From an uncultured Burkholderiales bacterium (GTDB taxonomy: Bacteria; Pseudomonadota; Gammaproteobacteria; Burkholderiales; Burkholderiaceae_C): DNA of 64,000 nucleotides. Positions 1 to 10,679 of this stretch are shown here, piece by piece. Location of the stretch: positions 1 through 64,000 of the forward strand of contig CAIZSE010000114.1 in the NCBI GenBank assembly GCA_903935585.1, in the 5' to 3' direction. The position numbers and the translations under genes are program-made. Position 1 is the first letter of the stretch, and each line of letters begins with the position of its first letter. Under the pieces are notes generated by a model that worked only from the letters and a program-made list of their open reading frames with translations, was not told where the DNA came from and made no database searches.

Positions 1-1563
1 ATCACCGTCGAGACGCGCCGCGCTGGCGCTGAAGCAGCCGAAGGCGTGCGCTGGATCAGCGGCGGCACAGGCGACTTCGAGGTCGAAACCATTGCCCGCG
101 CCGAACGCGGCACCAGCGTGATCCTGCACCTGCGCGACGAAGCCCTGGAATACGCCAACAGCTGGAAGTTGAAAGAAATCGTTGGCAAATACGCCGACCA
201 CATCAGCCTGCCCATCCTGATGGAAAAGGAAGAATGGCAAGACGGCGAGTTGATCGACCCGAACAACGAAGAAGGTGGCCGCCAACCCGGCGCCATGGTC
301 AAAACCGGTGAGTGGGAAACCATCAACAAGGCCAGCGCCCTGTGGACGCGCCCCAAGAAAGACATCAGCGATGAGCAGTACATCGACTTCTACCAACACA
401 TCAGCCGCGACTTTGAAGCCCCGCTGACCTGGACCCACAACCGCGTGGAGGGCAGCACCGAGTACACGCAACTGCTGTACATCCCCAGCAAGGCGCCGCA
501 AGACCTGTGGAACCGCGACAAGAAAGCCGGCATCAAGCTGTATGTGAAACGCGTGTTCATCATGGACGATGCAGAGGCCTTGATGCCCAGCTACCTGCGT
601 TTTGTGAAGGGCGTGGTGGACTCTGCCGACCTGCCCCTGAACGTGAGCCGCGAACTGCTGCAAGAAAGCCGCGATGTCAAAGCCATCCGCGAAGGCTGCA
701 CCAAGCGGGTGTTGTCGATGCTGGAAGACCTGGCCAAACACGACAAGGCGCCGGAGGCTTCCGAAGAGGTCACCGACGTCCTGAGTGACGAAGACAAAGC
801 CAAGCTGGGCCTGTACACCCGGTTTTACACCGAGTTCGGTGCCGTGCTCAAAGAAGGTTTGGGCGAAGATTTTGGCAACCGCGAGCGCTTGTCCAAATTG
901 CTGCGCTTTGCATCGTCGAGCAACGACAGCGTGTCTGTGAGTTTTGCCGATTACAAAGCCCGCATGAAGGAAGGCCAAGATGCGATTTACTACATCACCG
1001 CCGACACCCTGGCCGCCGCCAGAAACAGCCCGCAACTTGAAGTGTTCAAGAAAAAGGGCATCGAAGTCTTGCTGATGACCGACCGCGTGGACGAGTGGGC
1101 ATTGAACTTTGTGCACGATTTCGACGGCACCCCCCTGCAAAGCGTGGCCAAAGGCGCGTTTGACCTGGGCAAGCTGCAAGACGAAGAAGAAAAGAAAGCC
1201 GCCGAAGACGCGGCCGAAACTTTCAAGCCGGTGCTGGCCAAGCTGAAAGAAGCCCTGAAAGACAAGGCCGAAGACGTGCGCGTGACCAGCCGCCTGGTGG
1301 ACAGCCCGGCCTGCCTGGTCGTGACCGACGACGGCATGAGCATGCAACTGGCCCGCATGCTCAAGCAAGCCGGGCAGCAAGCGCCTGAAGTCAAACCCGT
1401 GCTGGAGGTCAACCCCGAGCACCCACTGGTCAAAAAGCTCGAAGGCTCGGTGCATTTCCACGACCTGGCCCACATCCTGTTTGACCAGGCCTTGCTGGCC
1501 GAAGGTGGCTTGCCCGCCGACCCTGCGGCTTATGTGAAAAGGGTGAATGCGCTGCTGAGCTGA
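1..1563 (+). CDS. htpG: Molecular chaperone HtpG (Hsp90), 5'-truncated by window edge
   Basis: Frame open from base 1 ([18 protein letters not shown]...); HtpG middle/C-terminal motifs such as [30 protein letters not shown]. Confidence 0.97.
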   Translation: MTVETRRAGAEAAEGVRWISGGTGDFEVETIARAERGTSVILHLRDEALEYANSWKLKEIVGKYADHISLPILMEKEEWQDGELIDPNNEEGGRQPGAMVKTGEWETINKASALWTRPKKDISDEQYIDFYQHISRDFEAPLTWTHNRVEGSTEYTQLLYIPSKAPQDLWNRDKKAGIKLYVKRVFIMDDAEALMPSYLRFVKGVVDSADLPLNVSRELLQESRDVKAIREGCTKRVLSMLEDLAKHDKAPEASEEVTDVLSDEDKAKLGLYTRFYTEFGAVLKEGLGEDFGNRERLSKLLRFASSSNDSVSVSFADYKARMKEGQDAIYYITADTLAAARNSPQLEVFKKKGIEVLLMTDRVDEWALNFVHDFDGTPLQSVAKGAFDLGKLQDEEEKKAAEDAAETFKPVLAKLKEALKDKAEDVRVTSRLVDSPACLVVTDDGMSMQLARMLKQAGQQAPEVKPVLEVNPEHPLVKKLEGSVHFHDLAHILFDQALLAEGGLPADPAAYVKRVNALLS

Positions 1564-1575
1564 TGCATGGGCATC

Positions 1576-1598
1576 AGCCCCGGCAGCTCGCCGGGGCT
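1576..1598. terminator. GC-rich hairpin between convergent htpG and srkA
   Basis: AGCCCCGGC-agctc-GCCGGGGCT perfect 9-bp stem; no clear U-tract. Confidence 0.5.
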
Positions 1599-2614
1599 TA
1601 AACGCTGAGCGGCGCTTCTTGCATCTGCTCGACTTGCTCTTGCAGCATCAGCACTTGGCCGCGCCAATAGTCGGGCGTGCCGAACCACGGAAAGTTGATC
1701 GGAAAAATCGGGTCTTCCCAGCGCCTGGCCAGCCAGGCGCTGTAGTGGATCAGGCGCAAGGTGCGCAAGGGCTCGATCAGGTTCAGCTCGGCACGGTCAA
1801 AGTCACGCACCTGCTCATAACCATCGAGCAAGGCCGACAACTGTTGGGTGCGCTGGGGACGGTCGCCCGAGAGCAGCATCCACAAATCCTGCACCGCGGG
1901 GCCCATGCGGGCATCGTCCAGATCGACGAAATGCGGCCCGCCACCGGGCAACTCAGCAGGCGTCCACAAAATGTTGCCGGGGTGGCAGTCACCGTGCAGC
2001 CGCAACTGACTACAGCCCGAGGCGTTGGCAAACGCCGCTTCAACCATGGCCACAGCGGGCACCAGGGCATCGCGCCATTCGCGCTCGACCTCCAACGGAA
2101 TCATTTGGTGGGTTTGCAGCCAGTGGGCAGGCTCCAAGGCAAAGGTCTGCACATCCAGCGCAGGGCGGTGTGCAAAGGGCTTGGCAGCGCCCACGGTGTG
2201 GATGCGGGCCAGAAAACGGCCAATCCATTCCAGCACTTCGAAATCGTCCAGCTCCGGTGGGCGGCCCCCGCGCAAGGGGCTGACTGAAAAGTCAAAACCC
2301 TCTGTCTGGTGCAAGGTGTGCCCATTCAGCACCAAGGGCGCAACCACAGGCACCTCGGCGGCCACGAGTTCGGCGGCAAAGTCGTGTTCTTCCTGGATTT
2401 GCGCACGGCTCCAACGGCCAGGGCGGTAAAACTTGAGCACCACTGCCGATGCGCCTTGCACCGGTTCGTCCAGGTGGGCGCGGTACACGCGGTTTTCGTA
2501 AGAGCTGAGCGCCAGCAAGCGGCCATCGGGCCAGAGGCCCAAATCGGTCAATGCGTCCATCACCCGGTCCGGGGTGAGTTCAGCGTAAGGGTGCAAGGCG
2601 TTCGGTTCAGTCAT
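1598..2614 (-). CDS. srkA: Serine/threonine protein kinase, SrkA/RdoA (YihE) family
   Basis: RVYRAHLDEP..VVLKFYRPGRW, LHGDCHPGNILW, FVDLDDARMGPAVQDLWMLL; MTEPNALHP start preferred over the upstream start at 2632. Confidence 0.85.
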   Translation of the reverse strand: MTEPNALHPYAELTPDRVMDALTDLGLWPDGRLLALSSYENRVYRAHLDEPVQGASAVVLKFYRPGRWSRAQIQEEHDFAAELVAAEVPVVAPLVLNGHTLHQTEGFDFSVSPLRGGRPPELDDFEVLEWIGRFLARIHTVGAAKPFAHRPALDVQTFALEPAHWLQTHQMIPLEVEREWRDALVPAVAMVEAAFANASGCSQLRLHGDCHPGNILWTPAELPGGGPHFVDLDDARMGPAVQDLWMLLSGDRPQRTQQLSALLDGYEQVRDFDRAELNLIEPLRTLRLIHYSAWLARRWEDPIFPINFPWFGTPDYWRGQVLMLQEQVEQMQEAPLSV

Positions 2615-2679
2615 GCGCCGATTGTGGCGCACGCACCGATGGCGGCCGCTCGACTTGCCCCAACAGTTGAGGCGTGGAT

Positions 2680-3486
2680 TCAGCGCCCGGTGAAACGGGC
2701 CGTGCGCTTTTCCACAAAAGAGCGTACCCCCTCGGCCGCATCGTCACTGGACGACAAGCGCTGCTGCACGCCCATGAAGTCGTGCATGGCCACCACAGGG
2801 CCATGCTCAAGCCCTTTGAGCACATTGAGCCGCGTGGCCACCACCGCCAAAGGCGCTTGCGCAGCGATCAGCTCGGCGATGCGCATGGCCTCGCCCAGCA
2901 ACCCGGCCACAGGCACCACCTTTTGCACAAAGTTCAGGCGCAGTGCCTCGTCGCTGCCGAACACATCGGCGGTGAGCAAATGCAAAAGCGCGTTGCCCAT
3001 GCCGGCCCGCTCGGCCATGCGCAGCGTGGCACCACCCGTGGCCATGATGCCGCGTTGCACTTCCAGTTGGGAAAACCGGCAGTCATCGGCCGCGACCACG
3101 ATGTCGGCTGCCAGCATCAGCTCGATGCCCAAGGTGTAAGTGATTCCCTGAACCGCTGCCACCATGGGCTTGGTGCGGCGCCGGTAGCCATCCATACCCA
3201 GGTTCAGCGGATCCACCAGCCCCAATGGCACGGCCTTTTCGCCGCGCTGCATGAGTGGCGCGATGGTCGGCAGGTCAAGGCCCGCCGTGAAGTGGTCTCC
3301 CGCTGCACACAACACCCCCACGCGCAAGTCGGGGTCGTCATCGAGCCGGGTGTAGGCCTCACCCAACTCCTGAAACATCTTGGGCGTGAAGCCGTTGCGT
3401 TTGGCGGGGCGGTTGATGCAGATTTGAAGGACTGCACCGTGCACGGTGCAGTCGATCTGGCCTTCGAAGTGGGTCGGTGTGCTCAT
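2680..3486 (-). CDS. Enoyl-CoA hydratase/isomerase (crotonase) family protein
   Basis: FEGQIDCTVHGAVLQICINRPAKRNGFTPKMF...GDHFTAGLDL crotonase motifs; start MSTPTHF at 3486. Confidence 0.85.
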   Translation of the reverse strand: MSTPTHFEGQIDCTVHGAVLQICINRPAKRNGFTPKMFQELGEAYTRLDDDPDLRVGVLCAAGDHFTAGLDLPTIAPLMQRGEKAVPLGLVDPLNLGMDGYRRRTKPMVAAVQGITYTLGIELMLAADIVVAADDCRFSQLEVQRGIMATGGATLRMAERAGMGNALLHLLTADVFGSDEALRLNFVQKVVPVAGLLGEAMRIAELIAAQAPLAVVATRLNVLKGLEHGPVVAMHDFMGVQQRLSSSDDAAEGVRSFVEKRTARFTGR

Positions 3487-3539
3487 GCCTTGCATGGTAG
3501 GTCGAAGACCGACCTTGCCAGGTTCACCCAGGTGACAGC

Positions 3540-4388
3540 TCAGTACTTGTAAACGCCCTGCCCGGTCTTGCGGCCCAGGCGGCCTGCAGCCACCATTTCT
3601 TTGAGCAAGGGGCTGGGGCGGTATTTGCTGTCGCCAAACTCCTGCAAAAAGACCTCCATCACGGCCAGGCAAACGTCCAGGCCAATCATGTCGGCCAGCG
3701 CCAGCGGTCCAATCGGCTGGTTGCAGCCGAGCTTCATGCCGGCGTCGATCGCCTCGGCTTCGGCCAGGCCTTCGCCCAGCACAAAGAAAGCCTCGTTGAT
3801 CATGGGCACTAGAATGCGGTTGACCACAAAGCCAGGCGCGTTTTTCACGGTGATCGGTGTCTTGCCCAAGGCCAGCGCCATCTCGTGCACGGCATCGTGC
3901 GTGGCGTCGCTGGTCTGCAGGCCACGGATGATTTCCACCAGCGCCATCATGGGCACGGGGTTGAAAAAATGCATGCCGATGAATCGGTCTGCACGTTGCG
4001 TGGCTGCAGCCAACTGGGTGATGGAGATCGACGAGGTGTTGGAGGCGACGATCACATTCGGGGCCAAAATGCCATCGAGCTGTTGCAGGATCTTGACTTT
4101 GAGGGCCTGGTTTTCGGTGGCGGCTTCAATCACCAACTGGGCGCCTTTGAGGTCGTCGTAGCTGCTCGATCCTTTGATGCGGGCCATCGCAGCGGCCTTG
4201 TCGGCTTCGCTGATTTTTTCCTTCTTGACCAAGCGGTCCAGACTGGCCGATACAGTGGCCACGCCTTTGGCCACGGCCGCATCAGAAATATCAACCATCA
4301 CGACCTGGATGCCCGAAACAGCGCACGCCTGTGCAATGCCATTGCCCATGGTGCCTGCGCCAATGATGCCTACGGTCTGGATGCTCAT
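3540..4388 (-). CDS. 3-hydroxybutyryl-CoA dehydrogenase
   Basis: VGIIGAGTMGNGIAQACAVSG NAD-binding motif; IGMHFFNPVPMMALVEII. Confidence 0.93.
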   Translation of the reverse strand: MSIQTVGIIGAGTMGNGIAQACAVSGIQVVMVDISDAAVAKGVATVSASLDRLVKKEKISEADKAAAMARIKGSSSYDDLKGAQLVIEAATENQALKVKILQQLDGILAPNVIVASNTSSISITQLAAATQRADRFIGMHFFNPVPMMALVEIIRGLQTSDATHDAVHEMALALGKTPITVKNAPGFVVNRILVPMINEAFFVLGEGLAEAEAIDAGMKLGCNQPIGPLALADMIGLDVCLAVMEVFLQEFGDSKYRPSPLLKEMVAAGRLGRKTGQGVYKY

Positions 4389-4478
4389 GCTCAATCCTTG
4401 AAAATGTGTGATGGCGTTAAAAGAAGGATCTTATCGGGTGAATGGGGGCGGATTGCTGACACGCATCTTCTGAGAGAC

Positions 4479-4548
4479 GGATGTGTCCTGGCTGTGCCCT
4501 CCTCATAAGGGCGTACCCAAAATCGTCGGGCACAGCCAGACCACATCC
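4479..4548. repeat. 21-nt imperfect inverted repeat around a 28-nt loop
   Basis: Arms 4479-4499 and 4528-4548 pair at 19/21 positions; core CTGGCTGTGCCC/GGGCACAGCCAG is perfect. Confidence 0.75.
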
Positions 4549-4556
4549 TTGGGGTT

Positions 4557-5363
4557 TCAGCTCCTGAACCGCTTGCGGGTCAGCGCCAGCGCAATCCAGA
4601 ACGACACCACGGCGAACAGCACCAGCACCAGCACGTGGCGCAAGGGCTGCTCGGGCCAGCGGTCCAGAAACAGTGGGCGCACCAGGTCAACGGCCACTGA
4701 CAGCGGCAACCAGTCGGCGATCACGCGCACAAAACTGGGCAGCTGATCACGCGGAAAGAAAATGCCCGACAGGAACATCATCGGCGTGAGAAACAGCGTG
4801 AAGTAGTAGGTGAAGAAGTCGTAGCCTTTGGCCAGTGCGTTGAAGATCAGCGCCATGCAGCTGAAGGTGATGCCCACGCCCAGCAGCACGGGCCAGGCGA
4901 CCAGCAGCTTCCAGCTGTGGCTGATGTCCAGGACCAGCATGACGACAAGGATGGCTGTCACAGTGAACAGTGCCTTGAAGGCGGCCCAGAGCATTTCGGC
5001 CAGCACCACATCGTCAAGCCGCACCGGGGCATTCATGATGCCGTCCCAGGTTTTTTGCACATGCATGCGTGAAAACGCCGAATACAAGGCCTCGAAGGTG
5101 GCCGCGTTCATGGCGCTCATGCAGATGCTGCCGCTGGCCAGGAACAGGATGTAAGGCACTTTTTCGCCGCCCAGCTCGATCTGGCCAACCAGAGAACCCA
5201 AGCCGTAGCCAAAGGCCACCAGCCACATGAGCGGCTCGGCGATGTTGCCCACCAGGCTGGGAATGGCCAGCTTTTTCCAGACCAGCCAGTTGCGCTGAAA
5301 AACCGGCCACCAACGCATCGACAAACGGGGCGCTGCCCAGATGTTGTTTTGAATCTGACTCAT
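4557..5363 (-). CDS. ABC transporter permease, NodJ/ABC-2 type
   Basis: ABC-2 membrane protein; LWLVAFGYGLGSLVG, LFLTPMMFLSGIFFPRDQLP; adjacent to ATPase gene. Confidence 0.88.
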   Translation of the reverse strand: MSQIQNNIWAAPRLSMRWWPVFQRNWLVWKKLAIPSLVGNIAEPLMWLVAFGYGLGSLVGQIELGGEKVPYILFLASGSICMSAMNAATFEALYSAFSRMHVQKTWDGIMNAPVRLDDVVLAEMLWAAFKALFTVTAILVVMLVLDISHSWKLLVAWPVLLGVGITFSCMALIFNALAKGYDFFTYYFTLFLTPMMFLSGIFFPRDQLPSFVRVIADWLPLSVAVDLVRPLFLDRWPEQPLRHVLVLVLFAVVSFWIALALTRKRFRS

Positions 5364-5366
5364 GGC

Positions 5367-6296
5367 TCAGGCCTCCTCACGGATCTGGCGTCCGGTCAAT
5401 TTCAAAAACAGGTCTTCCAGATTGGAAGGTCGGTGCAGGGTGCGCAGCGTGGGCCAGGCCTCCAGCGCGTGCATCAGCGCACGGCTGTTCTGGGTGTAAA
5501 AGAAAACGGTCTCGCCACTGACCTCGACCCGACCTGCAAGGGCCTTCAATCCGGCCTCTTGCGCCAGCGCCACAGCGCCTTGGCCAAAGACTTCAACCAC
5601 TTCGGGCTCCAGGTGCTCGGCAATCAGGTCACGCGGTTTGCCCTCAGCGATTTTGCGGCCTTGGTCCAGCACCAACAGCCGGGAACACAGGCGTTCGGCC
5701 TCGTCCATGAAATGGGTGGTCAGCAAGATGGATTTGCCCTCTTGCAGCAGCACTTGCAGACGCTCCCACATCAGGTGCCGGGCTTGCGGGTCCAGTCCGG
5801 TGGTGGGCTCGTCGAGCATCAGCAGTTGGGGGTGGTTGATGAGCGCACGGGCCAGGCTCAGGCGCCGCTTCATGCCGCCTGACAACTCGCCGGGCTTGGA
5901 TTTGGCCTTGTGGCTGAGCGCCCCGAATTCCAGCAGCTTGGGGATGCGCGCCCGAATGGTGGCATCGGGCAGGCCAAAGTAGCGGCCAAAGACCAGCAGG
6001 TTTTCTTCCGCCGTGAAGTCGGGGTCCAGCGTGTCCATTTGCGCCACCACGCCCAGGCGGGCCTTGATGTTCAGGGCATCACGGGGCATTTGCAAGCCCT
6101 CGAAATAACGGATCTCCCCCCCATCGGGTTGTGTCAGGCCCAAGCACATGCGCAGCGAGGTGGTTTTGCCCGCGCCGTTGGGGCCAATCACACCCAGGCA
6201 TTCACCGGGATCAATATGGAAAGACAGGTCATTGACCACGGTCGCATCGCCATAGCGTTTGACCAGGTGCGCAACCGAAAGCAAAGGGGTGTTCAT
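5367..6296 (-). CDS. ABC transporter ATP-binding protein, NodI-like
   Basis: Walker A GPNGAGKTTS, signature LSGGMKRRLSLARAL, Walker [14 protein letters not shown]. Confidence 0.92.
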   Translation of the reverse strand: MNTPLLSVAHLVKRYGDATVVNDLSFHIDPGECLGVIGPNGAGKTTSLRMCLGLTQPDGGEIRYFEGLQMPRDALNIKARLGVVAQMDTLDPDFTAEENLLVFGRYFGLPDATIRARIPKLLEFGALSHKAKSKPGELSGGMKRRLSLARALINHPQLLMLDEPTTGLDPQARHLMWERLQVLLQEGKSILLTTHFMDEAERLCSRLLVLDQGRKIAEGKPRDLIAEHLEPEVVEVFGQGAVALAQEAGLKALAGRVEVSGETVFFYTQNSRALMHALEAWPTLRTLHRPSNLEDLFLKLTGRQIREEA

Positions 6297-6423
6297 GGGT
6301 TAATTGTGCCTGTGACAGGGCCTACTTTCGGTGGCAGGGTCTGCCTTCGGCTGGAAAATCCCCGGTGTACTGCTCGCCCGATAAAATCAGGCCTTCTCCT
6401 GACCCGCGCTTGCGGCACTGCCC

Positions 6424-7281
6424 ATGTCCAGCTCTTTTTCTGACCGCCTCGCGGTCTTGCCTCAGTACCTGATGCCCAAACAAGCCTTGACTGCCTTTGC
6501 GGGCTGGGTGGCTGGCAGCCAATGGGGCTCGGCCACCACAGGCATCATCGACTGGTTCGTGCAGCGCTACCACGTGAACATGGCCGAAGCCGCCAACCCT
6601 GACACGGCCAGCTACAAAAGCTTCAACGAATTTTTTACCCGTTCATTGCGGGCTGATGCCCGTCCTTTGGCAGAAACAGCGTTTGTCAGCCCGGTCGATG
6701 GCGCCATCAGCCAGTGCGGCCCGATTGACGGCGATCAGGTGTTCCAGGCCAAGGGCCACAGTTACAGCACGCGGGCCTTGGTGGGTGGCGACGCGGCACT
6801 GGCGGCGCAGTTTCAACAGGGTGAATTCGCCACGCTTTACCTGAGCCCGCGTGACTACCACCGCATTCACATGCCTTGCGCAGGCCGTTTGACGCGCATG
6901 ATCCATGTGCCCGGCGAGTTGTTTTCGGTCAACCCGACCACAGCACGTGGGGTGCCCGGCCTGTTTGCCCGCAATGAGCGGGTGGTCTGCGTGTTTGAAG
7001 GCGAGCACGGTCCCTTTGTGATGGTGCTGGTGGGCGCCACCATTGTGGGCAGCATGGCCACCGTCTGGCATGGCGTGGTCAACCCGCCACGTCCGGGCAC
7101 CCTGCGCGAATGGTCCTATGAAATGGGCAGCATTTCGCTGGCAAAAGGCGAAGAAATGGGCCGCTTCCTGCTGGGCTCCACGGTGGTGATGCTGTTCCCC
7201 AAAGGCGCCGTGCAGTTTGAAAATGACTGGACACCCACTCGCCCCATTGGCATGGGTGAGGCGATGGGAACGCGGCCCTAA
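6424..7281 (+). CDS. psd: Phosphatidylserine decarboxylase proenzyme
   Basis: [52 protein letters not shown] (LGST processing site). Confidence 0.96.
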   Translation: MSSSFSDRLAVLPQYLMPKQALTAFAGWVAGSQWGSATTGIIDWFVQRYHVNMAEAANPDTASYKSFNEFFTRSLRADARPLAETAFVSPVDGAISQCGPIDGDQVFQAKGHSYSTRALVGGDAALAAQFQQGEFATLYLSPRDYHRIHMPCAGRLTRMIHVPGELFSVNPTTARGVPGLFARNERVVCVFEGEHGPFVMVLVGATIVGSMATVWHGVVNPPRPGTLREWSYEMGSISLAKGEEMGRFLLGSTVVMLFPKGAVQFENDWTPTRPIGMGEAMGTRP

Positions 7282-9170
7282 ATTTCGATCTTCGAGCCCA
7301 GCTCCACCACGGCATTGGTGGGCAAGTTCAAAAATTCAGCCGCCGCACTGGCGTTGTGGTGCATCTGGGCAAAGAGCTTTTCGCGCCAGGTGGCCATGCC
7401 GCCACCAATCGTCGGGATCACGATGTCACGCGACAGGAAATAGCTGGTCGTCATGGGATCCAGCTGGTAGCCCTCACCCTGAATGGTGGCCAAGGCCGCT
7501 GGCAGATCAGGGTTGTCCTTGAAGCCATAGTTGACGATGACTTGCCAGCAGTCGTGGCCCAGCGGGGTGACTTCAAGCCGCCGGGCGGCGTCCATGCGTG
7601 GAATCTCGTGGCTGCGCACGGTGACAAACAGGTTGTGCAGGTGGAGCACCTTGTTGTGCTTGAGGTTGTGCAACAAGGCGTTGGGCACCGCGCCGGCCTC
7701 GGCAGTCAGGAAGACGGCAGTGCCCTCCACCCGGATGGGCGGGGCAATGAAGACCGCGTCCAGAAAATCTGTCAGCTTCAGTGCATCTGATCGCAGCGAA
7801 TCATTGAGCAAACGGCGGCCATCGTGCCAGGTCAGCATCAGGGTGAACACCGCCGCACCAATGAGCAGCGGAAACCAACCGCCGTCAAACAGCTTGAACA
7901 TGTTGGATGCCCAGAAAGCCAGGTCGACCACAAAGAAGAAACCGGTTGCACCAAGGCACAAAGCCAAGGGCAGCTTCCAGGCGTATCGGATCACAAAGAA
8001 CGTGAGCACGGTGGTGATCAGCATGTCGGTGCAAACCGCAATGCCGTAAGCCGCCGCCAGATTGCTCGATGACTTGAACATGACCACCGCCAGCACAATG
8101 GCGACGAACAGTCCCCAGTTCACAAACGGCATGTAGATCTGGCCCGTATCGGTCTCGCTGGTGTGCTGCACCTGAAGGCGTGGCAGATAGCCCAACTGGA
8201 TCACCTGCTTGGTAACGCTGAAGGCGCCCGTGATCAGGGCCTGCGAAGCGATCACCGTGGCCATGGTGGCCAATACCACCAAAGGCACCAAAGCCCAATC
8301 GGGCGCCATCATGTAAAACGGGTTTTTCACGGCCTCGGGATTGGCCAGCAACAACGCCCCTTGGCCGAAATAGTTCAGGGTCAGACAGGGCATGACCACG
8401 CTGAACCAGGCCAGGCGAATCGGCTTCTTGCCAAAGTGGCCCATGTCGGCATAAAGCGCTTCACCGCCCGTGACGCACAGCACCACTGCGCCCAAAATAA
8501 TGAAGGTCGTGCCCGGCTCGTTCCATATAAAGCTCAAGGCGTAATGCGGGCTGATGGCGAACAGGATTTCCGGGTGCTGCACGATGTGCGAAATCCCCAT
8601 CACCGCAATGGTGAAAAACCAGACCAAGGTGACGGGGCCAAAGAATTTGCCAATCCCTGCCGTGCCTCGTTTTTGCACCCAAAACAGCAGAAACAAAATG
8701 ACCAGCGTGAGCGGTATCACCCCTTTTTTGAAATTGGGTGAAATGATCTCCAGACCTTCCACGGCCGACAGCACGGAAATCGCCGGTGTGATGACGCCAT
8801 CGCCATAAAACAGGCACGTGCCAAAGATGCCCACCATCAACAAGACTTTGCGCAACTGCGGCTTGTCCTTCACCGATTGAGAGGCCAGCGCCAGCATGGC
8901 CACCAGGCCCCCCTCCCCATGGTTGTCGGCACGCAGCACCAAAACCACGTACTTGACCGACACGATGGTGGTCAGGGTCCAGAAGAATATGGACAGGATG
9001 CCGTAGACGTTTTGATGCGTGAAAGGGACATGGCCAGAGCCAAAAACCTCTTTCATTGCGTACAGCACACTGGTGCCGATATCGCCATACACCACGCCAA
9101 TGGCGCCCAGGGTCAATGCGGCGAGTGAAGAACGGTTGGAGGACACAGGCAAGGACCTGACAGAAATCAA
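7278..9170 (-). CDS. kup: Kup-type low-affinity potassium transporter
   Basis: [49 protein letters not shown]. Confidence 0.96.
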   Translation of the reverse strand: MISVRSLPVSSNRSSLAALTLGAIGVVYGDIGTSVLYAMKEVFGSGHVPFTHQNVYGILSIFFWTLTTIVSVKYVVLVLRADNHGEGGLVAMLALASQSVKDKPQLRKVLLMVGIFGTCLFYGDGVITPAISVLSAVEGLEIISPNFKKGVIPLTLVILFLLFWVQKRGTAGIGKFFGPVTLVWFFTIAVMGISHIVQHPEILFAISPHYALSFIWNEPGTTFIILGAVVLCVTGGEALYADMGHFGKKPIRLAWFSVVMPCLTLNYFGQGALLLANPEAVKNPFYMMAPDWALVPLVVLATMATVIASQALITGAFSVTKQVIQLGYLPRLQVQHTSETDTGQIYMPFVNWGLFVAIVLAVVMFKSSSNLAAAYGIAVCTDMLITTVLTFFVIRYAWKLPLALCLGATGFFFVVDLAFWASNMFKLFDGGWFPLLIGAAVFTLMLTWHDGRRLLNDSLRSDALKLTDFLDAVFIAPPIRVEGTAVFLTAEAGAVPNALLHNLKHNKVLHLHNLFVTVRSHEIPRMDAARRLEVTPLGHDCWQVIVNYGFKDNPDLPAALATIQGEGYQLDPMTTSYFLSRDIVIPTIGGGMATWREKLFAQMHHNASAAAEFLNLPTNAVVELGSKIEI

Positions 9171-9258
9171 GCCGGGTGAAACAGAAGTGGGCTATTTTGC
9201 GCTCTGTTCCGGCCCCGTGTCACCGTCCTTTTGCCGGTTTTGTTGCAGCGCAGCAACT

Positions 9259-10554
9259 TTAATCGTATACCTCGGCCTCAGGGTCGGTGGCTTCCAGCTC
9301 ATAACTGGCGGCCAGCATGGCCAAACGACCAATTACCCCGTACATGTAAAAGCGGTTGGGCACACTGGCACCCGGTTTGACGCCTGGCTGAGGCAAATGG
9401 GGGGTGTCCGCAAAGGCCAAGGGCACAAAACTGGCCCCTGGCGCGTTCAGGTTCTCATCCACACCACGCTCTGCATGGACACGGTAAAAGCCGCCCACCA
9501 CATACCGGTCCATCATGTAGACCACGGGTTCAGCCACGGCATCGTTGATGCGCTCGTTGGTCAGAACGCCCTCCTGGATGATCACATCGTTCACGGTCTG
9601 ACCGTCCTTGATGACGTTCATCTTGTTGCGGGTCTTGCGGTTCAGGGCGTCCAGGTCGGACACATCGCGCACCGTCATGATGCCCATGCCGTAGGTGCCG
9701 TTGTCGGCCTTGACGACGACAAATGGCTTTTCGTTGATGCCGTATTCCTTGTATTTGCGCTTGATCTTGGTCAACAACGCATCCACATTGCTGCGCAAGC
9801 ACTCCATGCCGGTCCCTTCGGCAAAGTTCACATCACCGCATTGGCTGAACATCGGGTTGATCAGCCAGGGGTCAATGCCCAGAAGCTTGCCAAAACGCTT
9901 GGCAACTTCTTCGTAACTTTGAAAGTGTTTGGTCTTGCGCCGCACGCTCCAGCCCGCATGCAGCGGGGGCAGCAGGAATTGCTCATGCAATTCTTCCAAA
10001 ATACCGGGGGCTCCAGCCGACAGGTCGTTGTTGAGCAAGATGGTGCAAGGGTCGAAGTCTTTCAGGCCGACACGGTGTTTGCTGCGCACCACGGGCTCCA
10101 GGGTGATGCTTTCGCCATTGGGCAACTCAATGGTGGTGACGTCCTTGATCTCCGGGTTGATCGAGCCCAAGCGCACATTCAATCCCGCCATGTGAAAAAT
10201 GCGCTGCAACTGCAGCACGTTGGCCAAGTAGAAGGTGTTGCGGGTGTGGTTTTCGGGAATGATCAGCAGGTTTTTGGCCTCAGGACAGATCTTCTCGATG
10301 GCCGCCTGCGCCGCCTGCACCGCCAGCGGTAACATTTCCGGTGTCAGGTTGTTCCAACCTCCGGGGTACAGGTTGGTGTCCACAGGGGCCAGCTTGAAGC
10401 CGGCGTTGCGGATATCGACCGATGTGTAGAAAGGGGGCGTGTGCTCCATCCACTCCAGGCGGAACCAGCGCTCGATCGCGGGCATGGAGTCGAGGATGCG
10501 CTGCTCCAGCTCATTGATGGGGCCGGTCAGGGCAGTGACAAGATGGGGAACCAT
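9259..10554 (-). CDS. gshA: Glutamate-cysteine ligase (betaproteobacterial type)
   Basis: YPGGWNNLTPEMLPLAVQAA, VVVKADNGTYGMGIMTV; length 431 aa. Confidence 0.85.
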   Translation of the reverse strand: MVPHLVTALTGPINELEQRILDSMPAIERWFRLEWMEHTPPFYTSVDIRNAGFKLAPVDTNLYPGGWNNLTPEMLPLAVQAAQAAIEKICPEAKNLLIIPENHTRNTFYLANVLQLQRIFHMAGLNVRLGSINPEIKDVTTIELPNGESITLEPVVRSKHRVGLKDFDPCTILLNNDLSAGAPGILEELHEQFLLPPLHAGWSVRRKTKHFQSYEEVAKRFGKLLGIDPWLINPMFSQCGDVNFAEGTGMECLRSNVDALLTKIKRKYKEYGINEKPFVVVKADNGTYGMGIMTVRDVSDLDALNRKTRNKMNVIKDGQTVNDVIIQEGVLTNERINDAVAEPVVYMMDRYVVGGFYRVHAERGVDENLNAPGASFVPLAFADTPHLPQPGVKPGASVPNRFYMYGVIGRLAMLAASYELEATDPEAEVYD

Positions 10555-10679
10555 GGGCGACCTTTAAGGGGCTGAAGGGGCAATAACGAAGAAATCATAT
10601 GGGGCCTGTCTGCGCCTTTGCAAGCACAGACCGGACAATAGCGAAGGGCATGTGGGCTGCGCCTCAAAAGGCAAGGCGG

